DNA of 64,000 nt from an uncultured Aquimarina sp. (GTDB lineage Bacteria > Bacteroidota > Bacteroidia > Flavobacteriales > Flavobacteriaceae): assembly GCA_947493035.1 (NCBI GenBank), contig CANLOW010000002.1, positions 1 to 64,000 on the forward strand, in the 5' to 3' direction. The notes below the pieces were generated by a model. The model saw nothing but the letters and a program-made list of their open reading frames with translations, did no database searches and was not told where the DNA came from. Position numbers and translations under genes: made by a program. This document shows, one piece after another, positions 25,497-32,078 of the stretch (position 1 is its first letter; every line of letters begins with the position of its first letter).

Positions 25497-26888
25497 TTAC
25501 ATTCCCATTTGCTGTTCTATATATTTCTGCAATAAACTAACACCTACATCTCCAACTTTATCTCCAACTTTTCCTAAAAACCCAAACAATTTTTGCCAAG
25601 CACCTCTTTTCTTTTCCTTTGAGCTTGCTTTATCTTTTAATTCATATAATGAAGTTTGTAATTCAGTGGCTTCTGAAACTGTAGCGCTAAATTTTTCAAT
25701 GAGTTTATTAAATTCGGTTTCTTCTGGACTAAAATGTATATTTCCATTTAGCTCGTTTGTCACAATTCCATCAACTTTGTTAATGATTTGTGGATTCATA
25801 AGAATTGTTTGGTTTTGAACTATTTGATTTCCAAAAGTTAAATGCTTTGTTGTTTTTGAACTCGGCACAGTATCTTCAACATAATCAATTACATCTTTTG
25901 ATAAATCATATTCTTGAAGTTCATTTTGAAGTTTGTGTTTAATAGTTAAAATCTTTGATTCACGTTCTTGTTTTATATCAAGCAAGAGGCGTTGTGATTC
26001 TTTCACATACTTCCTTAAAATACGTTGCTTTTCTGGCTCTGAAACATCGAGTTCACCAATAATTTTTTCAGCTTCTTTTGGGTTAGATGAACACAAATCC
26101 ATAAATGAAGTAAACTGTTTGTATAAATCATTAATTTCAGATTCGGAAATATCTTTATTAATTGAATAAAGTGAGCAAATCACACCTAAATCGGTTCTGT
26201 TTTGTGTGATTTTAAGCTCTTCATTCGCAATATTTGAGGCGTAATCTCTAAAAAGAGTTATAAATTTATCGAATTCGTTACTCCATATTCTGTCATTCGG
26301 CACATAAATTCTAAATAGCAAACCTTCCGCAACATTCTCAATAAAGTTTTGTCCTGAAATTTCTACGTCAATTAGTTTTTCATATGGCAAAGCCGTTAGG
26401 TCGATATTTATTCTCTTTATTAAATCAGTTACTCTCTTTAAATATTCGGCTTCGGATTCTTCAATTCCGTGAACTGTTAACCAGTTTTCTAATTCAGTTT
26501 CACTATAATATAAATAATCATCTTTACTATCCACTTCAAAAACAGAGCCTTTGATTTCTACTGATTGGAAATAACTAAAATTCCCAATCAAGTTATCTTT
26601 ATATATAAATATTATGTGTTTTTTTTGTTTTAGTAGGTTCAAGAGTCTTCCTACAACTTCTCGATATTCAGGCAGACACATTCTGAATAGAGTATGTTCA
26701 GTAAATTTTGCAAGAACAATTATTTCGTTTTCAGTATCATCTTCCAAAAACTCGCAAATACTTTCCCAATTTTTTACGCTTGAGTTTAGAAGTTTTAGTT
26801 TACGATAATATCCGTTAGTTTGTAGAGATGTGCTTATAGTGCCTCTATCGATATTGTCTAATACTAATGCTATTTTTTCAGTACTCAT
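25497..26888 (-). CDS. Large hypothetical protein with C-terminal amphipathic region
   Basis: A 463-residue soluble protein. The first 130 residues look like an alpha/beta (possibly Toprim- or TIR-like) domain (IIVLAKFTEHTLFRM, KKHIIFIYKDNL), the middle is helical with a long charged stretch (RILRKYVKESQRLLLDIKQE), and the tail (LFGFLGKVGDKVGDVGVSLL) is an amphipathic helix of the kind that inserts in membranes. It neighbours the Hachiman cassette, and a sensor plus membrane-acting tail could suit an abortive-infection effector. That is speculation; no family is recognised. Confidence 0.62.
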   Translation of the reverse strand: MSTEKIALVLDNIDRGTISTSLQTNGYYRKLKLLNSSVKNWESICEFLEDDTENEIIVLAKFTEHTLFRMCLPEYREVVGRLLNLLKQKKHIIFIYKDNLIGNFSYFQSVEIKGSVFEVDSKDDYLYYSETELENWLTVHGIEESEAEYLKRVTDLIKRINIDLTALPYEKLIDVEISGQNFIENVAEGLLFRIYVPNDRIWSNEFDKFITLFRDYASNIANEELKITQNRTDLGVICSLYSINKDISESEINDLYKQFTSFMDLCSSNPKEAEKIIGELDVSEPEKQRILRKYVKESQRLLLDIKQERESKILTIKHKLQNELQEYDLSKDVIDYVEDTVPSSKTTKHLTFGNQIVQNQTILMNPQIINKVDGIVTNELNGNIHFSPEETEFNKLIEKFSATVSEATELQTSLYELKDKASSKEKKRGAWQKLFGFLGKVGDKVGDVGVSLLQKYIEQQMGM

Positions 26889-26906
26889 TCAGTTTTTCGT
26901 ATTATG

Positions 26907-27098
26907 CCCAACGTTAAATATATGGCAAGTAGGGCAGAAAACAAACGATTATTTTCGGTTTAGCCACAAGCCAAATCTTTTGTATTTTGTTTTAATTTTT
27001 CTTTTTAATACCAAATCAAAAGATTTGGCGACATAGCAAATTAATACAGCCTTTTCGAACCGACATAAACCGCCCAATTTGCTATATATAGTGTTAGG
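26907..27098 (-). repeat. attC-like repeat R23 (subfamily C)
   Basis: Left end CCCAAC, right end GTTAGG. Outer arms AAATATATGGCAAGTAGGGC and GCCCAATTTGCTATATATAG. Right flank GTTAGGTTT matches AAACCTAAC at R24, which shows that the reverse-oriented pair of genes between them is a true cassette. Confidence 0.9.
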
Positions 27099-27419
27099 TT
27101 TTCGTGGTTTTCTCCTATATTAAATTTAGAAACCTCAATCCCGTTTATAGTATTTTACTTATTAATGAAATTATAAATAGTTTGAGTTATAAAAGTGATT
27201 AATATAGAGTACTTTTACTAGAGGACTACATATCTTATGATATCAATCATTCACTATCTTTTTTGTTGTTAAACTACTTAAAGTAGTTTTTTCATTTGTT
27301 AGCAGACTTTATACTTATAGTTGAATTATCAGTAACCACTCCTTAATACAAATTTAGCAAACTCTTAAGTCGTTTGTTAAATTTTAACGGTCTATTGATC
27401 ATTTCAATTTCATAAATAT
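27099..27419 (+). other. Non-coding leader of the reverse-oriented cassette
   Basis: No gene of any length is convincing here. It holds a dyad (27271-27292, see terminator entry) and presumably the promoter for the plus-strand genes at 27420-28891; a TTTG at 27373 lies upstream of the start, but I cannot fix a -7 element. Such a long leader is unusual in this array, where most genes begin within 60 bp of a core, and fits a cassette that brings its own promoter. Confidence 0.5.
27271..27293. terminator. Bidirectional stem-loop, likely terminator
   Basis: AAACTAC and GTAGTTT flank a short TTAAA loop and are followed by T residues on the plus strand and on the minus strand. It may insulate the plus-strand genes of cassette 23 from transcription through the array. 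Confidence 0.5.
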
Positions 27420-28199
27420 ATGAAGATTAATTCAAAAAATATCCGAAGTAATAATCGTATCACTACAGTTTTATTGTTAGCAGCAGGAACGGGAAGTCGT
27501 CTTTTACCGCTAACAAACGAATCTCCTAAATGTTTAACGCTCGTCAATGAAGTTTCTATATTAGAGAGGCTTGTTCAAAATTTAGCCATCAAAGGAATTA
27601 AAAAATTAGTGATAGTTACGGGGCATCTAAGTGACTCTATAAAAGATTTTTTAGGCGATAATTATAAAAATATTGATATACAATACATACATAGTCCTCT
27701 TTATAAAACAACAAATAATATATACTCTCTTTGGATGGCAAGAGAAATTATGAAAGAACCTTTTATTCTTATAGAAAGCGATTTGGTTTTTGATCCTTCT
27801 CTTTTGAATGAAATGATGTATCCAGATAGAATGGCTGTTGCTGGAATTAAGGATTGGATGAACGGAACTACTGTAACCATTGATAAATATGGGGAAATTT
27901 TAGGTTTTAAAAATAATACTCAGTGTAGTGAAGGTAGTGTAAAATACAAAACAGTTAATATATATAGCTTTTCTTTAGTTTCTTGGAGTCTGGTTGCAGC
28001 AAGGCTTGATAAGCATATTCGGGAAGAAAAGGTAAATGGGTATTATGAAACTGTTTTTGCAGAATTAGTAGATGAAAATCTTCTTTCTTTAAAAGCTGTT
28101 TCTTTTGACGAAAAACCTTGGTACGAAATCGATACGTTGATAGATTTAAAGGAAGCAATTAAATTATTTCCTATAAAAAGAATTACTTACAGAGATTAA
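27420..28199 (+). CDS. LicC-like CTP:phosphoalcohol cytidylyltransferase family protein
   Basis: A 259-residue nucleotidyltransferase. Residues 17-35 carry the signature loop LLLAAGTGSRLLPLTNESPK, followed by the substrate pocket ILIESDLVFD (about residue 118) with the metal-binding acidic pair. The nearest family is phosphocholine/phosphoethanolamine cytidylyltransferase-type NTP transferases (LicC-like). It lies 17 bp upstream of a CDP-alcohol phosphatidyltransferase gene, so the pair could activate and transfer a head group to a lipid. The genes face right, opposite to the other cassette genes. The exact substrate is unknown. Confidence 0.8.
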   Translation: MKINSKNIRSNNRITTVLLLAAGTGSRLLPLTNESPKCLTLVNEVSILERLVQNLAIKGIKKLVIVTGHLSDSIKDFLGDNYKNIDIQYIHSPLYKTTNNIYSLWMAREIMKEPFILIESDLVFDPSLLNEMMYPDRMAVAGIKDWMNGTTVTIDKYGEILGFKNNTQCSEGSVKYKTVNIYSFSLVSWSLVAARLDKHIREEKVNGYYETVFAELVDENLLSLKAVSFDEKPWYEIDTLIDLKEAIKLFPIKRITYRD

Positions 28200-28216
28200 A
28201 AAGATAAAGCCAAATT

Positions 28217-28891
28217 ATGCAATTGAATAATAGTATTTTAGTGATAGAGGATAATAATTTGAAAAAGAGAGATCCAGAAAGTCAATTAACCATGTTTAGC
28301 TTTATTTTTGATTTGCCCAATATAGTTACTTTATTTGGGCTATTAAGCGCTTTATTAGGTATTTATGTTGCTATTAAAGGAAACCTTTATACAGCTGCTG
28401 TTTTTGGTGCATGGTCAGTGGTATTTGACTGGTTAGATGGCTTAGTTGCTAGTAAAATGAAAAATAGAACTGATGCACATAGAGCATTTGGTGCCCAATT
28501 AGATTCTTTGATTGATATGGTTAGTTTTGGCGTTTTACCAGCAATTATTCTATTGAGGTATTCTAATTATAATCCTTGGTTTATACCAGGAGCGTTTGCC
28601 ATTATTTCTGCTTGTGCTATTCGACTTAGTTATTTCAATATTTATGGGCTTACTAATGGAAAGACTTATACTGGATTGGCAGTCGATTATAACGGACTTA
28701 TAGTCTCTTTATTCTTTTTAATTGAAAGTTTTTTTGATTCAGGTCCTTTGCCTGAAATACTATACATTCTTATGATACTTGTAGTTTATTTAAATTTATC
28801 ATCTATTCAAATTCCTAAGTTTCCCAAAACAATATTAATTGGTATCATTGTATATGTAATATCACTAACTATTCTATTGCTCGGTATATAA
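28217..28891 (+). CDS. CDP-alcohol phosphatidyltransferase (PssA-like), integral membrane
   Basis: A 224-residue protein with about six membrane helices. The family motif is present as DWLDGLVASKM plus FGAQLDSLIDMVSFG (about residues 76-110), matching DG-x2-A...GxxxDSLxD of CDP-alcohol transferases and closest in wording to PssA-type phosphatidylserine synthases; the usual Arg after the Ala is Ser. It would catalyse head-group transfer from a CDP-activated intermediate to a lipid at the inner membrane. Second gene of the reverse-oriented two-gene cassette 23, with the cytidylyltransferase upstream. Confidence 0.83.
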   Translation: MQLNNSILVIEDNNLKKRDPESQLTMFSFIFDLPNIVTLFGLLSALLGIYVAIKGNLYTAAVFGAWSVVFDWLDGLVASKMKNRTDAHRAFGAQLDSLIDMVSFGVLPAIILLRYSNYNPWFIPGAFAIISACAIRLSYFNIYGLTNGKTYTGLAVDYNGLIVSLFFLIESFFDSGPLPEILYILMILVVYLNLSSIQIPKFPKTILIGIIVYVISLTILLLGI

Positions 28892-28926
28892 TGATTAATA
28901 AGATACTGCATTAAGCTTCCATGAAA

Positions 28927-29122
28927 CCTAACGGACTTGTGTATGAAACGTAGCGTGCAAAAAGACACTAACTTTTCGGATTAACACAGAGCCGAATTTT
29001 TATATTTTGTTTTTAATTTTTCTCTTTTTGAAAGCCAAATTAAAAATTTGGCGGTCTTTGTAAATAAGCACAACTCTTTTGGTTAAGCACCTAATTAGCT
29101 ATGTTTTATACACCGTGTTAGT
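28927..29122 (-). repeat. attC-like repeat R24 (subfamily A)
   Basis: Left end CCTAAC, right end GTTAGT. Left half almost identical to R13 (GGACTTGTGTATGAAACGTA). Right flank GTTAGTAGC matches GCTACTAAC at R25 exactly. Confidence 0.9.
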
Positions 29123-29141
29123 AGCTGGCTATTTTATTTAG

Positions 29142-29594
29142 TTATTTCCTTTTTTCAAGGTATATCAACTCCAATTTTTCATTTATCCATTGTTTACGAA
29201 ATTCAGAATATCCAAGTTTATTATACAAAGATAAGTTTCTAACACTCTTGTGTCCAGTGAATAGCTCGAAACGACTAACATTGTCAAACTCATTTTCAAT
29301 CTGATTCATCAATAGTTTTCCTAATCCTTGATTCCGAAATTTTTTATCTACAATCAGTCTACCAATTTTACAAGTATTAGATTCTAAAAATCCTCTAACC
29401 GAACCAATTATTTTTCCGTTAGATTCAACTTTCAGAATTTTTTCTTTTTCATAGTCAAGTTCAATTGATTCTAAAGTTTGAGTTAGTGGAGGAATTGAAA
29501 AATCATCATATAATTCCGCCTCCTCCATATAACAAGACTTTTGCAATTCTAATATTTCTTTAAGGTCTTTCTTTTCAGCTATTGATATTTTCAT
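29142..29594 (-). CDS. GNAT-family N-acetyltransferase
   Basis: A 150-residue acetyltransferase with the GNAT fold: KILKVESNGKIIGSVRGFLE (beta strands 2-3), the motif A strand CKIGRLIVDKKFRNQGLGKL with the acetyl-CoA loop RNQGLG, and the C-terminal GHKSVRNLSLYNKLGYSEF motif B. Substrate unknown; drug, amine or peptide N-acetylation are all possible. Single gene of cassette 24, ATG start 18 bp from the R25 core. Confidence 0.9.
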   Translation of the reverse strand: MKISIAEKKDLKEILELQKSCYMEEAELYDDFSIPPLTQTLESIELDYEKEKILKVESNGKIIGSVRGFLESNTCKIGRLIVDKKFRNQGLGKLLMNQIENEFDNVSRFELFTGHKSVRNLSLYNKLGYSEFRKQWINEKLELIYLEKRK

Positions 29595-29611
29595 TGTTCA
29601 GTTTGCTTGCT

Positions 29612-29803
29612 ACTAACGTCTCGGCTATGGTTAGTACGGGAATTAAAAGTAATGAATTTCCGATTAATCACTTAGCCAAATTTTTTTATTTTGTTTTATC
29701 TTTTCTTTATTAAAGCCAAATCAAAAGATTTGGCGGACTTAGTAAATATACCAAAACTTTGGGTTAAGCATCAAAACCCGTATTAATTATAGCCCTTGTT
29801 GCC
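29612..29803 (-). repeat. attC-like repeat R25 (subfamily D), the repeat of the attI-proximal cassette
   Basis: Left end ACTAAC, right end GTTGCC. Outer arms CGGCTATGGTTAGTACGGG and CCCGTATTAATTATAGCCC; the inner stem is GCCAAATTTTTTTATTTTG with AATCAAAAGATTTGGCGG. Right flank GTTGCCAACC is the exact reverse complement of GGTTGGCAAC at 30362-30371. Confidence 0.9.
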
Positions 29804-29830
29804 AACCGTTATTTCAATTTATTGGGTATC

Positions 29831-30214
29831 TTATGGTCTATAGAAAGTTTTTATGCACCAAATTGGAAATAAAAACAATAAGCAATTCAGTATTGAAATA
29901 GATAAGTGTAAGAAATTACTAGGAAATAATAGAATGAAATCATAATCTTTTATTGTAGCTGAATAACTAGAAACACAGAAAGGGAACAAAAAAAGTCTAA
30001 TTTTTACCCAAATATTTTGCTTTATGCCTTGTTGAATAGTGGATAGTATTAGGGCAAACCCGATGATAAGTGAAATTCCTATAGAGCTAGCCCATAATTT
30101 TAGTGAAGCTTCAAAGTATATGCTTATAATTGTTAGATACCAAACTAAATAACACCATAAAATCATTTTTTGGGATGTTATATTTTTGAAATATTTTAAA
30201 AAAACAGTTATCAC
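29831..30214 (-). CDS. Small multi-pass membrane protein in the most recent cassette position
   Basis: A 127-residue protein with four hydrophobic segments (about residues 18-34, 40-60, 70-84, 100-121) and basic loops. GTG start at 30214; no better ATG exists upstream within the cassette. It occupies the cassette next to the attI-like site, the position of the last inserted unit in known integrons. The 150 bp before the gene form a leader without a gene. No family recognised. Confidence 0.55.
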   Translation of the reverse strand: MITVFLKYFKNITSQKMILWCYLVWYLTIISIYFEASLKLWASSIGISLIIGFALILSTIQQGIKQNIWVKIRLFLFPFCVSSYSATIKDYDFILLFPSNFLHLSISILNCLLFLFPIWCIKTFYRP

Positions 30215-30361
30215 AATATCGTATGCTTCTTTTTATCTTGTCTAATGTCAAGTTTTGTTATTCAGTTAATTATATTTGGGTCAAATCTACCAATTTTAAT
30301 AAACATTTTAGAGTTTTTTTTCTCTTTAGCCCAAGGAATTTATCGGATTCTGATGGGTAAT

Positions 30362-30409
30362 GGTTGGCAACAATTGTATATCAGTAAAATTACATATATA
30401 TCCTTTATA
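30362..30409 (-). other. attI-like insertion site beside the recombinase gene
   Basis: The core GGTTGGCAAC (30362-30371) closes the last cassette and is complementary to the right flank of R25. Beyond it there is no palindromic repeat of the attC type; instead a short imperfect dyad (TATAT ... GTAA-AA-TTAC ... ATATA, 30377-30400) reaches to the recombinase stop codon. A second TTGGCAACA lies inside the end of the recombinase gene at 30453-30461. This layout matches an integration site with recombinase-binding arms, which is inference. Confidence 0.7.
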
Positions 30410-31531
30410 TCAAAATGTATCCAAGGGGTTTTTAATTTTTTTGAAGTAGTGATTGGCAACATGAGTATAGATTTCTGTTGTTTTACTTGAGTTATGTCCC
30501 AATAATTGTTGAATATATCTCAAATCGGTACCATTTTCAAGAAGGTGAGTTGCAAAGCTATGTCTTAAAATATGTGGAGTAACAGTTATATTTGCTTTAG
30601 ACAATTTACCTGCTTTCTTAACTATTTTCAGAATACTTTCAGCTGAATATTGGTTGTTTTTTTGACCTTCAAATAAATATTTTTGTGGTTTGTATTCTTT
30701 ATAATAAGCTCGTAATACAGTAAGTGCTTTTTCAGATAGAATAGTATACCTGGTTTTGCCACCTTTGGCATTTACAATACGAATTAACATTCGGTCACTA
30801 TCAATATCTTTGACTAATAGATTAATTAGTTCTATTCTACGGATACCCGAAGAGTAAAGTAGCATTATTAGTGCTTTATGTTTCAAATTATCGGTCACAG
30901 AAATCATATTTACTACAATCTCTTTACTAACTACTTTAGGTAGATTTTCTTTCTTCCTTGGTCGATCAATTTTGTAAAATTGATTAGGAAGATCTAGTAC
31001 AATTTCAAAATAAAACTTAATACTATTGATCGCTAAATTGATGGTAGAATCTGACTTATTGTTTTTTATAAGATACTTAATGTAATTATTGATTTGTAAT
31101 TCATTTACTTGATCTAACGGTATATTAATAAAATTTAAAAACAATTCAAATGCATTGATGTATGACTTAGCAGTATTTTTAGAATACCTCTTTAAAGTTA
31201 ATTTATCCAAATAACTGTTTGGGACTTGTTTCCATTGATTCGTTTTTGGGCGAATACGGTATGCATCCAAATTTAGAAAAGGATTCTCGTCATTAATAAG
31301 TTGATGTTTAAAAAATAAACTTGTATCAACCCAAGCAACACCTTTGAATAAATTAAATATCTGATCTAAATTAAATTTTGTGTTAGGAACGTAAGCTATT
31401 TGATGCTCTTTAGACCATTTTATATTATTTAATTGTTTTATCAATGCTTGTATCACTTTATCTGGATAAAATTGAATTCCGATAGAAGCTTCTTGATTAA
31501 TTTTAAAATGTCTTAACTTAATATGTTTCAT
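30410..31531 (-). CDS. Tyrosine recombinase, candidate cassette integrase (non-IntI)
   Basis: A 373-residue tyrosine recombinase. An N-terminal extension of about 100 residues precedes the SAM-like core-binding domain (about 105-190, LTLKRYSKNTAKSYINAFEL). All catalytic residues are visible: Arg231 (SSGIRRIEL), Lys256 (AKGGKTRY), His320 and Arg323 (PHILRHSF), His346 (LLGHNSS), Tyr355 (EIYTHV). The 30-residue stretch between the YLFEG strand and PHILRH has Xer-like length, so the extra alpha-helical insertion that defines IntI is missing. It ends 38 bp from the attI-like core and is read toward the array. ATG start at 31531. Confidence 0.9.
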   Translation of the reverse strand: MKHIKLRHFKINQEASIGIQFYPDKVIQALIKQLNNIKWSKEHQIAYVPNTKFNLDQIFNLFKGVAWVDTSLFFKHQLINDENPFLNLDAYRIRPKTNQWKQVPNSYLDKLTLKRYSKNTAKSYINAFELFLNFINIPLDQVNELQINNYIKYLIKNNKSDSTINLAINSIKFYFEIVLDLPNQFYKIDRPRKKENLPKVVSKEIVVNMISVTDNLKHKALIMLLYSSGIRRIELINLLVKDIDSDRMLIRIVNAKGGKTRYTILSEKALTVLRAYYKEYKPQKYLFEGQKNNQYSAESILKIVKKAGKLSKANITVTPHILRHSFATHLLENGTDLRYIQQLLGHNSSKTTEIYTHVANHYFKKIKNPLDTF

Positions 31532-31584
31532 TTTAATATCAAATAAAACATAAGAATTAGAATCATAAAAAAATAAAAGTACAT

Positions 31585-31606
31585 TTATACGTATAATAAA
31601 CGTTTA
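31585..31606. promoter_or_regulatory. Two abutting perfect palindromes in a divergent promoter
   Basis: TTATACGTATAA (31585-31596) is followed directly by TAAACGTTTA (31597-31606). Their ACGT centres are 11 bp apart, one helical turn. The pair sits between the divergent recombinase and zinc-ribbon genes and ends 4 bp before the ATG of the latter. It looks like a repressor operator for one or both genes. Confidence 0.6.
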
Positions 31607-31610
31607 AAAT

Positions 31611-31982
31611 ATGAGAGCATGTTTGAATTGTGGTGAAGAAATGGAAGGACGCAGCGATAAAAAATTTTGTAACCCTTATTGTAAATCGTCATTCCATTAC
31701 GAGAAAACAAAGAATAATGAAAGTAATCTTTATCAAACGATTGATAGGCAACTAAAGAGAAATCGAAGATTGTTAAAGCAATTTAATAAAGCTGGTTATG
31801 CTTCATTACGAGTTGATAAATTAGATAAAGAAGGATTTGATACTAACTTTTTTACACATTATTGGAAAAGTAAAAAAGGTGAGGTGTATTTGTTTTGTTA
31901 TGAATATGGTTTCATCAAAAAGAAAATAAACAGTATAGATAAATACATATTGATAGAGTGGCAGTCTTACATGAAAAAGTAA
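31611..31982 (+). CDS. Zinc-ribbon protein, divergent from the recombinase
   Basis: A 123-residue protein with an N-terminal treble-type zinc motif, CLNCGEEMEGRSDKKFCNPYC (Cys5, Cys8, Cys21, Cys25), then a basic helix rich in Lys/Arg (YQTIDRQLKRNRRLLKQFNK) and a beta-rich C-terminal part. Related zinc-ribbon hypotheticals are common in Bacteroidota. Its position back to back with the recombinase, across two palindromes, raises the possibility that it regulates the recombinase, but the gene may also be ordinary chromosome. Followed by a terminator. Confidence 0.75.
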   Translation: MRACLNCGEEMEGRSDKKFCNPYCKSSFHYEKTKNNESNLYQTIDRQLKRNRRLLKQFNKAGYASLRVDKLDKEGFDTNFFTHYWKSKKGEVYLFCYEYGFIKKKINSIDKYILIEWQSYMKK

Positions 31983-31993
31983 GTGAAAAAGAA

Positions 31994-32016
31994 AAGCCAC
32001 CTAAAAAAGGTGGCTT
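31994..32016 (+). terminator. Rho-independent-type hairpin
   Basis: AAGCCACCT and AGGTGGCTT form a nine-base stem with a five-base A-rich loop just after the zinc-ribbon gene. The following tract is only partly T-rich (GTATCTTT). Confidence 0.7.
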
Positions 32017-32078
32017 GTATCTTTAATCAAAATTATTCAACACTATGTTTAGAAAATAATTTGAATTGTCAATTATTA

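Larger units (their letters stand above)
1..30371 (-). mobile_element. Integron-like gene cassette array (partial at left edge)
   Basis: Twenty-five palindromic attC-like repeats (R1-R25) alternate with short gene units whose genes start about 15-60 bp from one repeat and stop a few bases from the next. For the 24 intervals between repeats, and for the last interval up to 30371, the flank to the right of one repeat is the reverse complement of the flank to the left of the next, typically over 6-11 bases (for example GTTACAAATA with TATTTGTAAC). That is the expected mark of cassettes excised at GTT/AAC cores. All cassettes except one are read on the minus strand. The array runs off the left edge, since bases 1-69 belong to a further cassette. 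Calling it an integron is inference; the repeat and flank pattern is read directly. Confidence 0.9.

Noticed and set aside
70..29803. CRISPR array as an explanation of the repeats
   Set aside because: Repeats are far too long and divergent, spacers contain genes of 0.3-3 kb, and no cas genes are present.
70..29803. MITEs or REP elements as an explanation of the repeats
   Set aside because: No target-site duplications are visible. The flank complementarity joins different repeats across each gene unit instead, and the repeats have a fixed orientation relative to genes.
30245..30490. Plus-strand frame across the attI-like site
   Set aside because: It overlaps both the leader of the last cassette and the end of the recombinase gene in antisense. 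Hydrophobic content reflects AT-rich DNA.
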